Shown here: piece by piece, positions 25,446 through 34,726 of the stretch
How positions within the stretch are numbered: position 1 is the stretch's first letter
Layout of the letters: each line of letters opens with the position of its first letter
Assembly (NCBI GenBank): GCA_018713335.1
Contig: DVOW01000061.1
Coordinates: 1 to 64,000, forward strand
Source: Candidatus Merdivicinus intestinigallinarum
GTDB lineage: Bacteria > Bacillota > Clostridia > Oscillospirales > Ruminococcaceae
Reading direction: 5' to 3'
DNA: 64,000 nt
Program-made: the position numbers and the translations under genes
Notes under the pieces: model-generated
Told to the model about the DNA's origin: nothing
Seen by the model: the letters and a program-made list of their open reading frames with translations, nothing else
Database searches by the model: none

Positions 25446-26651
25446 TTATTTCCCCGCTTTTTCCACCAGTTCCTTGGTGTCCCGGGCGATGGTCATTTCC
25501 TCGTCGGTGGGGATGACCCAAACCTCGGTTTTGCCCTTGGAGATCAGATGGTCCTTGCCGGTTTTGTTCTTGTTTTCCGCGTCATCCAGCTCGATGCCCA
25601 AGAATTCCAGGCCCTCGCAGACCTCGGCACGGGCTTCATCGGAGTTTTCGCCGATGCCGCCGGTAAAGAGGACAGCGTCCAGGCCGCCCATGGCCGCGGC
25701 GTAAGAGCCGATGTACTTCTTGATCTGGTAACGGAACATATCGCAGGCCAGTTTGGCGCGCTTGTTGCCCTCTTTGGAGGCGTTCACCAGGTCGCGGGCG
25801 TCGGAGGACAGGCCGGAAATGCCTAAGAAACCGGATTTCTTGTTCAGCAGGGAGCTGATCTCATCCGGGGTAAAGCCCTCTTTGTTCATCATGAAGGTGA
25901 CGACAGAGGGGTCTACGGCGCCGGAACGGGTGCCCATGATCAGGCCGTCCAGAGGGGTGAAGCCCATGGTGGTGTCCACACATTTGCCGTCTTTCACAGC
26001 GGTGATGGAGGAGCCGTTGCCCAGGTGGCAGACGACGACTTTGGTGCCCTCGGGATCTTTGCCGGTGATCTTCAGGTAATGGCCGCTGACATACCGGTGG
26101 CTGGTGCCGTGGAAACCGTATTTCCGCAGGGAATATTTCTCATAATACTCGTAGGGGATGCCGTACATGAAGGCTTTTTCCGGCATGGTCTGATGGAAAG
26201 AGGTGTCGAAGACCGCGACCATGGGGACGCTTTCGCCCAGGGCCTTGCGGCAGGCCCGCATGGTGGCTGCCTGGGGCGGGTTGTGGAGGGGCCCCAGCTC
26301 CCGGAAGGAGTCGATGTCGTCGATGACCTTGTCGGTGATGAGGGTGGATTCCTTGTAAACCTCGCTGCCGTGGAGAACCCGGTGGCCCACGGCGGAGATC
26401 TCCGCGATGCTGTCAATGACCTTGCCTTCGCCGGTGGTCAGGACTTCCAGCAGCTTTTCAAAAGCCTCGGTGTGGGTGGGGAAGTTGCTCTCAAGCTGGA
26501 CCTTGCGGCCGTCGTCGGTTTTGTGGGTAATGAGGCTGCCCTCGATGCCGATGCGCTCACAGTTGCCTTTGGCGATGACATGTTCGTTGTCCATGTCGAT
26601 GAGCTGATACTTCAATGAGGAGCTTCCGGCGTTGATAACCAGGATTTTCAT
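25446..26651 (-). CDS. ackA: Acetate kinase
   Basis: This 401-residue ASKHA-fold kinase interconverts acetyl phosphate and ADP with acetate and ATP, the ATP-yielding last step of acetate fermentation. The N-terminal V-I-N-A-G-S-S-S-L-K-Y, H-R-V-L-H-G, F-D-T-S-F-H, Y-G-F-H-G-T-S-H-R-Y and H-L-G-N-G-S-S motifs are all intact. The ATG at 26651 is the conserved family start; the extra 18 codons upstream carry no signal. No phosphotransacetylase gene is adjacent. Confidence 0.97.
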   Translation of the reverse strand: MKILVINAGSSSLKYQLIDMDNEHVIAKGNCERIGIEGSLITHKTDDGRKVQLESNFPTHTEAFEKLLEVLTTGEGKVIDSIAEISAVGHRVLHGSEVYKESTLITDKVIDDIDSFRELGPLHNPPQAATMRACRKALGESVPMVAVFDTSFHQTMPEKAFMYGIPYEYYEKYSLRKYGFHGTSHRYVSGHYLKITGKDPEGTKVVVCHLGNGSSITAVKDGKCVDTTMGFTPLDGLIMGTRSGAVDPSVVTFMMNKEGFTPDEISSLLNKKSGFLGISGLSSDARDLVNASKEGNKRAKLACDMFRYQIKKYIGSYAAAMGGLDAVLFTGGIGENSDEARAEVCEGLEFLGIELDDAENKNKTGKDHLISKGKTEVWVIPTDEEMTIARDTKELVEKAGK

Positions 26652-26753
26652 TCTAAAATCACCATTCCTTATTTTTCGCGGCCAAATCCGGGGGATACCC
26701 AGCAAAAAACAGAGGATGCTGTTTTCCTGCTTTTTGGAAACCAGTCCCCGGGC

Positions 26754-26782
26754 TTGACTTTCCGCTGTCTACCATATATATT
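26754..26782 (+). promoter_or_regulatory. Promoter of tmcAL
   Basis: TTGACT at 26754-26759 and TATATT at 26777-26782 are 17 bases apart in an AT-rich gap between the divergent ackA and tmcAL genes. The transcript would have about 70 bases of leader before the ATG. Confidence 0.7.
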
Positions 26783-26861
26783 TATATTAGTATATGAATC
26801 GGAAAATTGCAAGGGGTTCCCTGGATTTTTTACGGGAATTATGGAAAAAGGAGGAGTTTTC

Positions 26862-28073
26862 ATGAATTTTGCCGCAATTATTGCGGAATATAACCCTTTC
26901 CACAACGGGCATGCCTATTTGGTGGAGCAGCTCCGGGCGGCGGGGGCGACCCATATTGCGGCTGTCATGAGTGGCCATATGGTGCAGCGGGCCGATGTGG
27001 CCAGCTTCTCAAAATGGACCCGTGCGGCCGCTGCGGTGTCCTGCGGGGTGGATCTGGTCATCGAACTGCCGGTCCTTTACGCCTGCGCCCCGGCGGAACG
27101 GTTCGCTCTTGGCGCGGTGGCCACCTTAAACGGCTTAGGGATTCCCGGGACGCTGGGCTTCGGCAGTGAATGCGGGGACATCAAGGCCCTGGAAGACTGC
27201 GCGGAGGCCCTGGGGGATGTGGACGGCTCGCCGGAGCTGGCGGCCTACCTGGACCGGGGGTTCGCCTTCCCCAGCGCCCGGACCAGGGCCATTGCCGACC
27301 GTTCCGGAGAGGAAGCGGCGCGGCTTCTCAAAGAACCCAACAACATTCTGGGGGTGGAGTATCTAAAGGCCTTAAAAAAAACGGGCTCTGACTTAACCCC
27401 CTTTACTGTGGCCCGGCAAGGGGCGGGGCACGACAGCCGGGAGGTTTCCGGGAATTTTGCCAGCGCTTCCCGCCTGCGGGAGTTTTTCCAGGCGGGGGCT
27501 TTGCGGGAAACCGCCCCCTATCTGCCGGAAAAAGCCTACCAGCTGTTCCGGCGGGATTACGCCCTGGGACTGGCGGGGGCCTCCTTTTACAACCTGACCC
27601 CGGCGGTGCTGTACCGTTTGCAGGCCATGGAACCGGAGGAAATGGAAAACCTGCCGGATATGGGGGAGGGGCTCCACAACCGCCTGCAAAAGGCGGCCAA
27701 GCAGGCCAGCACCCTGGACGAGCTGCTGGCCAAGGCCAAAAGCAAGCGGTACCCCATGAGCCGCATGAAACGGGCGGTGGCCTACGCCATGCTGGGCATC
27801 ACCCGGGAGGACGCGGCCCTGCCGCCGGCTTACCTGCGGGTCCTGGCCTTTAACGAGCGTGGCCAGGAAATTCTGCGGAAGGCCAAAAGGACCGCTTCTT
27901 TGCCGGTCTACCATTCCTTTGCCCGGCTGGAACGGGATTTTCCCGTTTATGCCCGGAAAGAGGCCCTGGCCACGGAGCTGTTCCGGCTGGGGCTCCCCAA
28001 GATCCAGCCGGTCTTTTCCGAGTACCGGGACCAGCGGCCCGGCTTCATCTCCCTGGACGGCAGTTTGGAATAA
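26862..28073 (+). CDS. tmcAL: TmcAL, tRNA(Met) cytidine acetate ligase
   Basis: This 403-residue nucleotidyltransferase-like enzyme activates acetate with ATP and acetylates the wobble cytidine of elongator tRNA(Met). The HIGH-like motif E-Y-N-P-F-H-N-G-H is at residues 9-17, and S-G-H-M-V-Q-R, S-K-W-T-R and E-L-P motifs follow. AGGAGGAG precedes the ATG at 26862, which is the family start. Its neighbour across the divergent promoter is acetate kinase; both handle acetate, but there may be no functional link. Confidence 0.93.
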   Translation: MNFAAIIAEYNPFHNGHAYLVEQLRAAGATHIAAVMSGHMVQRADVASFSKWTRAAAAVSCGVDLVIELPVLYACAPAERFALGAVATLNGLGIPGTLGFGSECGDIKALEDCAEALGDVDGSPELAAYLDRGFAFPSARTRAIADRSGEEAARLLKEPNNILGVEYLKALKKTGSDLTPFTVARQGAGHDSREVSGNFASASRLREFFQAGALRETAPYLPEKAYQLFRRDYALGLAGASFYNLTPAVLYRLQAMEPEEMENLPDMGEGLHNRLQKAAKQASTLDELLAKAKSKRYPMSRMKRAVAYAMLGITREDAALPPAYLRVLAFNERGQEILRKAKRTASLPVYHSFARLERDFPVYARKEALATELFRLGLPKIQPVFSEYRDQRPGFISLDGSLE

Positions 28074-28106
28074 ATTGGGCAAAACCGGCAATAATCCAGG
28101 GGAGGC

Positions 28107-28135
28107 TTGCCAGACGCGGTTTTTTCAGGTATAAT
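28107..28135 (+). promoter_or_regulatory. Promoter of the cmk-plsC-ispH/rpsA operon
   Basis: TTGCCA at 28107-28112 and TATAAT at 28130-28135 are 17 bases apart, ending about 50 bases before the cmk start. Confidence 0.8.
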
Positions 28136-28186
28136 AGAAGGAAGGACAGGCTGCTTTGCGCGGCCGGAAGCAAGGGGGAGCGTCTC

Positions 28187-28864
28187 ATGATTTCTGTAGC
28201 GATCGACGGGCCGGCGGGGGCCGGCAAAAGCACCATTGCGCGGGCTGCCGCAAAGGCGCTGGACTTTTTATATGTGGATACCGGGGCAATGTACCGGGCC
28301 ATCGGGCTTTGGGTGCGCCGGGCCGGGAAGGATACCCATGACGGGGAAGCGGTTTCCGGCTGCCTGCCGGGCATCCATCTGGAGCTGGGGTACGAAAACG
28401 GCGTCCAGCAGGTGTACGTGAATGGGGAAAATGTTTCCGAGGCCATCCGCACGCCGGAGGCTTCTATGGACGCTTCGGCTGTGTCGGCCATTCCCGCCGT
28501 CCGGGAATTTTTGCTGGAGCAGCAGCGGGAGATTGCCCGGAAAAACAATGTGATTATGGACGGCCGGGACATCGGCACCGTGGTCCTGCCTCACGCCCAG
28601 GTGAAAATCTTCCTGACGGCCAGCCCCGAGGAACGGGCCCGCCGCCGGTACGAGGAGCTGTGCCAGAAGGGGGAGCAGGTCACTTACGAGGATGTGCTCA
28701 AAGACGTGGTGCAGCGGGATCATAACGACACCAATCGTGCCGCCGCGCCCCTCCGCCAGGCAGAGGACGCTGTTTTGGCGGACACCACCGGCAGATCCCT
28801 GGAGGAATCCATTGAACTTATCCAGGGGTTGATCCGGGAAAAGCTAAAGGGGGCGGAGGCATGA
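28187..28864 (+). CDS. cmk: Cytidylate kinase
   Basis: This 225-residue kinase phosphorylates CMP and dCMP. It has the P-loop G-P-A-G-A-G-K-S at residues 8-15, D-T-G-A-M-Y-R, and the D-G-R-D-I-G-T-V-V motif near residue 125 with the lid arginines in A-R-R-R-Y. A strong AAGGGGGAG ribosome site precedes the ATG. It overlaps plsC by 4 bases. The order cmk-plsC-ispH/rpsA is common in Clostridia. Confidence 0.96.
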   Translation: MISVAIDGPAGAGKSTIARAAAKALDFLYVDTGAMYRAIGLWVRRAGKDTHDGEAVSGCLPGIHLELGYENGVQQVYVNGENVSEAIRTPEASMDASAVSAIPAVREFLLEQQREIARKNNVIMDGRDIGTVVLPHAQVKIFLTASPEERARRRYEELCQKGEQVTYEDVLKDVVQRDHNDTNRAAAPLRQAEDAVLADTTGRSLEESIELIQGLIREKLKGAEA

Positions 28865-29463
28865 GCTTTTACAATTTCGCCCGGCAGGTCATGATCCTGG
28901 TTTCCCGCTGCCGTTACCATTTGGAATTTGACGGACTGGAAAATATCCCGGAAACAGGCGGGTTTATCCTCTGCTCCAACCATATCTCCATGTACGACCC
29001 CATTCTGGTGGCCATCCGGGTAAAGCCCCAGTGCTTTTTCATGGCCAAGGAGGAGCTGTTCCGCTTTAAGCCCCTGGCCTTTTTGATCCGGGCTTTGGGG
29101 GCTTTCCCGGTTTCCCGGGGGAAAGGGGACACCGGCGCTATTGAGAAGGCGGCGGAGATCGTCCAAAGCGGCCGGGTGCTGGCCATTTTCCCGGAAGGGC
29201 ACCGTTCCAAAGACGGAAAGCTCTTAAAGCTCAAATCCGGGGCCATGGTGGTGGCTTCCATGACGGGCGCGCCCCTTCTGCCCTGCGTTATCAAAAAGGG
29301 GGAGAAAAAAGGGCTGCGGCGCACAGTGACGGTCCGGTACGGGAAAATGATCCCCAACGAAAAGTTAGGGCTTACAGCGGCCAGGACCCCGGCGGAGCTT
29401 CGGGGAGCCAACCGGCTGCTGACCGATACCCTGACCGGGCTTTTGGAGGAAAAGAATGGCTGA
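28861..29463 (+). CDS. plsC: 1-acyl-sn-glycerol-3-phosphate acyltransferase
   Basis: This 200-residue membrane-associated enzyme acylates lysophosphatidate to phosphatidate. The catalytic N-H-x(4)-D box reads N-H-I-S-M-Y-D near residue 40, and the substrate motif F-P-E-G-H-R-S lies near residue 115. It overlaps both neighbours (cmk by 4, ispH by 8 bases), so the three genes are very likely translated together. Confidence 0.93.
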   Translation: MSFYNFARQVMILVSRCRYHLEFDGLENIPETGGFILCSNHISMYDPILVAIRVKPQCFFMAKEELFRFKPLAFLIRALGAFPVSRGKGDTGAIEKAAEIVQSGRVLAIFPEGHRSKDGKLLKLKSGAMVVASMTGAPLLPCVIKKGEKKGLRRTVTVRYGKMIPNEKLGLTAARTPAELRGANRLLTDTLTGLLEEKNG

Positions 29464-31453
29464 GATTACGCTGGCGAAAACCGCCGGGTTCTGCTTCGGC
29501 GTCAAACGGGCGGTGGACAAGGCCTTTGAGCTGGCCCGGTCCGGCGCCGACGCCGTGACACTTGGCCCCATCATCCACAACCCCCAAGTGGTGGAACGGC
29601 TTTCCAAAATGGGCGTCCCGCCGGTGGATTCCCCGGATGAGGCGGCCCCCGGGCAGACGGTGCTGATCCGTTCCCACGGCGTGCCGAAAAAAGTTTACAA
29701 TTTGCTCAAAAATAACTCCGTTGTGGACTGCACCTGCCCCTTTGTGGCCAAGATCCACCGCATTGTGGAGGAGGAATCCGCCGCGGGGCGGACAATCCTT
29801 GTGGCCGGGGACCCGGCGCATCCGGAAGTGCAGGGCATTATGGGCTTCAGCAGTTCGCCGGTATATACCTTCCGCACCGAGCAAGAGTTACAAAATATTT
29901 TGAATATTTTACATGAAAATGGTGGAAAACCTATATCGGTTGTGGCGCAAACGACCTTTCATGAAATTTTGTGGAGAAAATTTCAACAATTTATCGAAAA
30001 CCACTATACAAATGCGAAAATATTTGATACAATATGTAGTGCAACTACAATGCGTCAGAAAGAGGCCGTGGAGCTGGCCCAGCAGTCCGACTATATGGTT
30101 GTGGTGGGCGGAAAGAGCAGCTCCAATACATTAAAATTGTATGAAATCTGTTCACGTTTTTGCGACACCGCGCTGGTGGAAACAAAATCGGAACTTGACA
30201 AATCGCAGATTTTCCGGCATAATAGAATAGGCGTTACTGCCGGTGCTTCTACCCCGGCTGATATAATCAAGGAGGTTCAAACAACAATGACTGAAATTCT
30301 GGAAAACCATGACGAGGAGCTCAATTTTGCGGAGCTTCTGGAGCAATCTCTTAATGAGAAATTATATACAGGTAAGAGGGTAAAAGGCATCGTCACCAAT
30401 GTTGCTCCCAATGAACTGCATGTGGATGTTGGCGCAAAACAGGCTGGTATCGTTCCCGCTTCTGAAATCAGCGACGAGGCTGTCAACCTGATGGAGATGT
30501 TCCACAAAGACGACGAGATCGACCTGATTGTCCTGAAGGTCAACGATCAGGAGGGCATTGTGACCCTTTCCAAAAAGCGCTGCGACGCGGAAGCCGGATA
30601 TGACGCAATCCGGGAAGCGTATGAAAACGGCACTGTTCTGGAAGGCACTGTGACCGAAGTGGTAAAAGGCGGCGTCCTGGTTACCACCAACGGCATCAAG
30701 GTATTTATCCCTGCTTCCATGACCTCCGACCGCAAGGTGGAGGATCTGAACACCCTGCTCAAAAAGGATGTTCGCTTTAAAGTTATCGAGATCAATGACC
30801 GCCGCCGCCGTGCTGTCGGTTCTATCCGCGCTGTCCTGGCTGACGAGAAGAAAGCCAAACAGGAGGAATTCTGGGCCAATGTGGAAATCGGCAAGGTTTA
30901 CCACGGCGAGGTCAAATCCCTCACCTCCTACGGCGCTTTTGTTGACCTGGGCGGCGTTGACGGCATGATCCACATCACCGAGCTGTCCTGGACCCGCATC
31001 AAGACCCCGGAAGAAGTGGTCAAAGTGGGCGATATGGTAGAAGTCTATATTAAGGATATCGACACTGAGAAGAAGAAGATCTCCCTGGGCTACAAGAAAG
31101 CTGAGGACAATCCTTGGGAAATCTTCAAACGGGATTACCAGATCGGCGATGTAGCGGAAGTGAAGATCGTTTCCATCACTTCCTTCGGCGCTTTCGCGCA
31201 GATCATCCCCGGCGTTGACGGCCTGATCCATATTTCCCAGATTGCCAACGAGCGGATTGCGAAGGTTTCCGACAAGCTGGCTGTGGGCGATGTGGTCAAA
31301 GCGAAAATCATCGACATTGACTTTGACAAGAAGAAAGTCAGCCTCTCCATCCGCGAAGTTCTGGATGAGGAGCCTGCTGAGGAAGCGGCTGAGGAGGAAG
31401 CTCCCGATTACGCTGCTGACCTGGAAGGCGTTGACGGCGTAACTGTCGAGTAA
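29456..31453 (+). CDS. ispH-rpsA: IspH-ribosomal protein S1 fusion
   Basis: Residues 1-285 are IspH, the 4Fe-4S enzyme that reduces HMBPP to IPP and DMAPP in the MEP pathway; cluster ligands C13, C94 and C194 are present. Residues about 305-640 hold four S1 RNA-binding domains, with G-K-V-Y-H-G-E-V and S-Y-G-A-F-V-D-L typical of ribosomal S1, ending in an acidic tail. This fusion is a recognised feature of many Clostridia. Bases 29880-30290 of the IspH half are markedly AT-rich, while the S1 half uses GTT/GCT-type codons seen in highly expressed genes. Confidence 0.95.
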   Translation: MAEITLAKTAGFCFGVKRAVDKAFELARSGADAVTLGPIIHNPQVVERLSKMGVPPVDSPDEAAPGQTVLIRSHGVPKKVYNLLKNNSVVDCTCPFVAKIHRIVEEESAAGRTILVAGDPAHPEVQGIMGFSSSPVYTFRTEQELQNILNILHENGGKPISVVAQTTFHEILWRKFQQFIENHYTNAKIFDTICSATTMRQKEAVELAQQSDYMVVVGGKSSSNTLKLYEICSRFCDTALVETKSELDKSQIFRHNRIGVTAGASTPADIIKEVQTTMTEILENHDEELNFAELLEQSLNEKLYTGKRVKGIVTNVAPNELHVDVGAKQAGIVPASEISDEAVNLMEMFHKDDEIDLIVLKVNDQEGIVTLSKKRCDAEAGYDAIREAYENGTVLEGTVTEVVKGGVLVTTNGIKVFIPASMTSDRKVEDLNTLLKKDVRFKVIEINDRRRRAVGSIRAVLADEKKAKQEEFWANVEIGKVYHGEVKSLTSYGAFVDLGGVDGMIHITELSWTRIKTPEEVVKVGDMVEVYIKDIDTEKKKISLGYKKAEDNPWEIFKRDYQIGDVAEVKIVSITSFGAFAQIIPGVDGLIHISQIANERIAKVSDKLAVGDVVKAKIIDIDFDKKKVSLSIREVLDEEPAEEAAEEEAPDYAADLEGVDGVTVE

Positions 31454-31469
31454 GAAACGGTTTAGATGG

Positions 31470-31500
31470 GGCTGCCGCATTTGCGGCGGCCTTTTTCTTT
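31470..31500 (+). terminator. Terminator after ispH-rpsA
   Basis: A 9-bp stem (31470-31478 with 31483-31491, one G-T pair) closes an ATTT loop and is followed by TTTTTCTTT. Confidence 0.9.
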
Positions 31501-31558
31501 ATTTTGAAGGGAACGGGGAAGGAGCTCCGTTTTCTTTCTGATAAGGAGTGAATGGAAA

Positions 31559-32254
31559 ATGGCAACCCAAATTCTGATTGCTGAAGACGATCCGGATATC
31601 AACCGCCTGCTGGGGCGGATCCTGGAAAAGGAAGGGTATCAGGTGACGGCGGCTTTTTCCGGCAGCGAGGCCCGGCTGCTGCTGAAAACCGTCCGCTTCG
31701 ATCTCATTGTGCTGGACCTGATGCTGCCCGGGGCAACCGGGGAGGAGCTGGTGGAGGAGATCCGGAAAAACAGCACGACGCCCATCCTAGTGGTTTCCGC
31801 CAAGGGCCAGGAGGATAAACTGAACGTGCTGAAAATGGGGGCGGACGATTTTATTTCCAAGCCCTTTGACGTCAACGAGGTGGCGGTGCGGGTGTACTCC
31901 CTGCTGCGGCGCAGCCGCGATTTTTCCGAAAACGGCGGGGAAAAGCAGACGCTTTCCCTGAAAAACTTGGAAATCGACCTGGAAAGCCGGGAGGTGCGGG
32001 TATCCGGCAAGCCCCTTTCCCTGACAGCCCGGGAATATGACATCCTGGTGCTTCTCATGCGCTATCCCAACAAGGTGTTCACCCGGCAGAATATCTTTGA
32101 AACCGTGTGGGGCGGCGCGTATCTGGGGGATGACAATACAATTAACGTCCACATCAGCAACCTGCGTTCCAAAATCCAGAAGCTGGACGACAAAGAGGAG
32201 TATATTTCCACCATCTGGGGCGTGGGATTCAAGGCCGCCAAGCCCCGGGAATAA
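31559..32254 (+). CDS. OmpR/PhoB-family response regulator without a partner kinase nearby
   Basis: This 231-residue regulator has a receiver domain (acidic pocket E-D-D at residues 9-11, phosphoacceptor in V-L-D-L-M-L-P near residue 53, K-P-F near residue 102) and a C-terminal winged helix (residues about 130-228, ending with W-G-x-G-F-K). AAGGAG precedes the start. No histidine kinase gene follows; a weak hairpin and a repeat element come next, so the cognate kinase must be elsewhere or the regulator is an orphan. Confidence 0.9.
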   Translation: MATQILIAEDDPDINRLLGRILEKEGYQVTAAFSGSEARLLLKTVRFDLIVLDLMLPGATGEELVEEIRKNSTTPILVVSAKGQEDKLNVLKMGADDFISKPFDVNEVAVRVYSLLRRSRDFSENGGEKQTLSLKNLEIDLESREVRVSGKPLSLTAREYDILVLLMRYPNKVFTRQNIFETVWGGAYLGDDNTINVHISNLRSKIQKLDDKEEYISTIWGVGFKAAKPRE

Positions 32255-32267
32255 AGTTTGTAAGAAA

Positions 32268-32297
32268 AACGGGGTACCTTTTTGGAGGTATCCCGTT
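32268..32297 (+). terminator. Possible terminator of the response regulator gene
   Basis: An 11-bp stem with one G-U pair (32268-32278 with 32287-32297) follows the stop codon, but the 3' side is AAAATTT rather than a clear T run, so termination would be weak. Confidence 0.45.
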
Positions 32298-32384
32298 AAA
32301 ATTTATAGAAAACTATTTGGAAAACAGGGTTGTGTAAAAGGGATAAGCTGCAGGGGGCGGCGTCCCCGACGCCCCAGAAGATTT

Positions 32385-32480
32385 TGTAGGGGCGGCCATG
32401 TCATCAATTTGATGACCGCCGCCCGCCAATATTCCGAAACGCTTTGCAGGAACCGCGGGCGCGCATTGCGCGTCCCTACG
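32385..32480. repeat. MITE-like palindromic element, 96 bp
   Basis: The element begins TGTAGGGGCGG and ends CGTCCCTACG, giving imperfect terminal inverted repeats. Inner palindromes lie at 32398-32419 and around 32455-32475. The right end matches the reverse complement of the copy at 25337-25363. Further G/C palindromes at 32350-32376 may belong to a second, damaged unit. It contains no gene. It lies between the response regulator and a GNAT gene. Confidence 0.65.
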
Positions 32481-32513
32481 ATCAAACAGAAACGTCTTTT
32501 CATAGGTGAAATG

Positions 32514-32927
32514 TTATCCGTTAAACGCCAGAAAGCAGGCGCACCCGGCCTTTTGAGCAGGGATCAGGCCGCAGCGCTCATAAAACGCCGCTTTGTCCGG
32601 CCGGTCGTCGGTGAGCAGGACAAACTGGCGGATCTGGGCGGACTCCTCCCGCAGCTGTTGGAGCAGGGCTTTCCCGAAACCCTTCCGCTGGTGTTCCGGG
32701 CGGATTAAAATGTCCTGGACATACACAATGGTTTCCCCGTCGCCAACCGCCCGCAAAAGGCCGATAAGCTGCCCGTTTTGCCGGACAAAATACCGGTGCC
32801 GGCTGTTCTGGACAGCCCGGTACAGGGTTTCCGGCTCCGCAGTATAAGCCGCCCAGCCAACGCTTTTATATAAATCCAAAATTTCTGCAAGGGCGGGCAG
32901 GCCCGTTTCGATTACAATGGAATCCAT
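32514..32927 (-). CDS. GNAT-family N-acetyltransferase
   Basis: This 137-residue protein has the GNAT acetyl-CoA site: V-Q-D-I-L-I-R-P-E-H-Q-R-K-G-F-G at about residues 69-84 (Q/R-x-x-G-x-G/A motif) and F-Y-E-R-C-G-L near residue 115. Its closest family look is the small YhbS/ElaA-like single-domain acetyltransferases. Substrate unknown. It stands alone between a repeat element and a second GNAT gene. Confidence 0.85.
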   Translation of the reverse strand: MDSIVIETGLPALAEILDLYKSVGWAAYTAEPETLYRAVQNSRHRYFVRQNGQLIGLLRAVGDGETIVYVQDILIRPEHQRKGFGKALLQQLREESAQIRQFVLLTDDRPDKAAFYERCGLIPAQKAGCACFLAFNG

Positions 32928-33043
32928 AAAATCTCCTTTCTGTTTTTATGCAGAAAGGGCGTTCCATAATTTTACCACCGTTTTCCCTCCTTGAAAAATA
33001 CGGCAGAAAGGGAGGTTTCCTGACGCCCGCCGCCCTTCTCACC

Positions 33044-33562
33044 TTATTTTAATTCATACTGATATTCAAGGCTATCCTGGGATGCGGCCCGGTTCCTTCT
33101 TCCGCCCCGCACGCCAGTTTTCACCATGCCGAGTTTTTCCATCACCCGATAGGACGCCGCATTTTCTGCATCGCAATGGGCAATGAAGTGCGTTGTTCCC
33201 ATGTTGGTCCTGAAATATTGAACCAGGGCTTCGGCGGCTTCATAGGCAAAGCCGTTTCCCCAGTATTTTTTATTGATAATCCAGCCGAGCTCTCCGATTC
33301 CGTTTTCAAAATAAATACCGACGGCGCCGATTTGCTGATCGTTGTATAGGATGGCAAATTCGTAGTATTCGGGATTTTCCTTTTCCCACTCCAAATCGAC
33401 TTTTTTCAGAAATTCCGCTGTTTCCGCTTCGTTTTCATTTGGCAAAAAACACATATATTTTGTGTTTTCATAATCCGTTGCGTACTCGTTTACGGTTTGA
33501 AGATATTCGCTTCCCAACGGCTTCAGCAGCAGCCGGTTCGTTGTAATTTCGATTCGTTTCAT
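33044..33562 (-). CDS. GNAT-family N-acetyltransferase, RimJ/RimL-like
   Basis: This 172-residue protein has the RimJ/RimL layout: E-I-T-T-N-R-L-L-L-K-P-L at the start, L-G-W-I-I-N-K-K-Y-W-G-N-G-F-A (acetyl-CoA loop) near residue 92, and A-E-N-A-A-S-Y-R-V-M-E-K-L-G-M near residue 135. These enzymes acetylate protein N-termini or small amines. Base composition is AT-richer than most neighbours, which may reflect recent acquisition. Confidence 0.87.
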   Translation of the reverse strand: MKRIEITTNRLLLKPLGSEYLQTVNEYATDYENTKYMCFLPNENEAETAEFLKKVDLEWEKENPEYYEFAILYNDQQIGAVGIYFENGIGELGWIINKKYWGNGFAYEAAEALVQYFRTNMGTTHFIAHCDAENAASYRVMEKLGMVKTGVRGGRRNRAASQDSLEYQYELK

Positions 33563-33716
33563 CTTCTTCCTCCCTGTCCAAATCCCAGCTTATTGCACCG
33601 CAACCATCCTATGATACCAGAATAAACAGAAAAAAGCAATCGCTTTCCATCGAAAACTCTTATTTTTTTGCCTTCCGGTGCACATACTAACCCAAAAGGA
33701 AAGGAGTGCTCTTGTT

Positions 33717-34670
33717 ATGAATTTTCAAAAATGCGCCATTATCGGCTGCGGGTTTGTGGGCTCCGCCACCGCCTTCAGTTTGGTGGAAAGCGGGCTTTTC
33801 TCGGAAATGGTCCTGCTGGACGTGAACATGGACAAGGCGGAGGGGGAAGCCATGGATTTGAGCCACGGCCTGCCCTTCGCCTATCCCATGCGGATTTACG
33901 CCGGCGGCTATGAGGACATCGGCGACTGCGGCCTTATCGTCCTGACGGCCGGGGCCAACCAGAAGCCCGGGGAAACCAGGCTTCAGCTGGTTCAGAAAAA
34001 TGTGGCCATCCTAAAAAACATCATCCCCAAAATCCGGGAACAGGATTTCCAGGGGATCCTGCTGGTGGTCAGCAACCCGGTAGACATTTTGACCTATGCC
34101 GCCTGGAAGCTGTCTGGGTTCCCGGCAAAACGGGTCATCGGTTCCGGCACCGTGCTGGACACCGCCCGGCTAAAGTACCTGCTGGGGGAACACCTGGGGG
34201 TGGACAGCCGCAGCGTCCACGCCTTCATCATCGGGGAACACGGGGACAGCGAGCTGGCCGTTTGGAGCAGCGCCAATATTTCCGGCGTGGATTTGGGGGA
34301 TTTCTGCGAGCTCATCGGGGAGCCTGCCTACCGGGAGGACCTGCGCGCTCTTTATGAAAACGTCCGGGACAGCGCCTATGAGATCATCGAGAAAAAGGGC
34401 GCAACCTATTACGGCATCGCCATGGCCGTCCGCCGCATTGCCCAGTGCATCGTCCGGGACGAGCACAGCGTCCTGCCCATTTCCACCTTTGCCGAAGGCC
34501 ACTACGGCCTGTCGGACATCTGCATGAGCCTGCCCGCCATTGTGGACCGGGAAGGGGTGGAGCAGGTGCTGGATATCCACTTAAACCGGGAAGAATTGAA
34601 AAATTTAGGGCTTTCCGCCCAGGCCCTGCGGAAGGTCTTGGACGAAATCGCCCCGGATTTGGAACTGTGA
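33717..34670 (+). CDS. ldh: L-lactate dehydrogenase
   Basis: This 317-residue enzyme reduces pyruvate to L-lactate with NADH. It has a Rossmann loop G-C-G-F-V-G-S-A, D-V-N-M-D-K-A-E-G-E-A-M-D-L-S-H, T-A-G-A-N-Q-K-P-G-E-T-R-L (substrate loop), V-S-N-P-V-D and the catalytic G-E-H-G-D-S-E. These features favour lactate over malate dehydrogenase: the loop has Q at the residue that selects pyruvate. The ATG at 33717 follows GGAAAGGAG. It is a single-gene unit. Confidence 0.95.
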   Translation: MNFQKCAIIGCGFVGSATAFSLVESGLFSEMVLLDVNMDKAEGEAMDLSHGLPFAYPMRIYAGGYEDIGDCGLIVLTAGANQKPGETRLQLVQKNVAILKNIIPKIREQDFQGILLVVSNPVDILTYAAWKLSGFPAKRVIGSGTVLDTARLKYLLGEHLGVDSRSVHAFIIGEHGDSELAVWSSANISGVDLGDFCELIGEPAYREDLRALYENVRDSAYEIIEKKGATYYGIAMAVRRIAQCIVRDEHSVLPISTFAEGHYGLSDICMSLPAIVDREGVEQVLDIHLNREELKNLGLSAQALRKVLDEIAPDLEL

Positions 34671-34726
34671 AAAGAATTTGCCGCTGAATAATACGCTTTC
34701 TAAAAAGACAAAATAAAAGCTTTACT

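Noticed and set aside
32341-32510. A CRISPR array or tandem repeat
   Set aside because: The repeated G/C units are palindromic and not regularly spaced, and there are no cas genes in the window.
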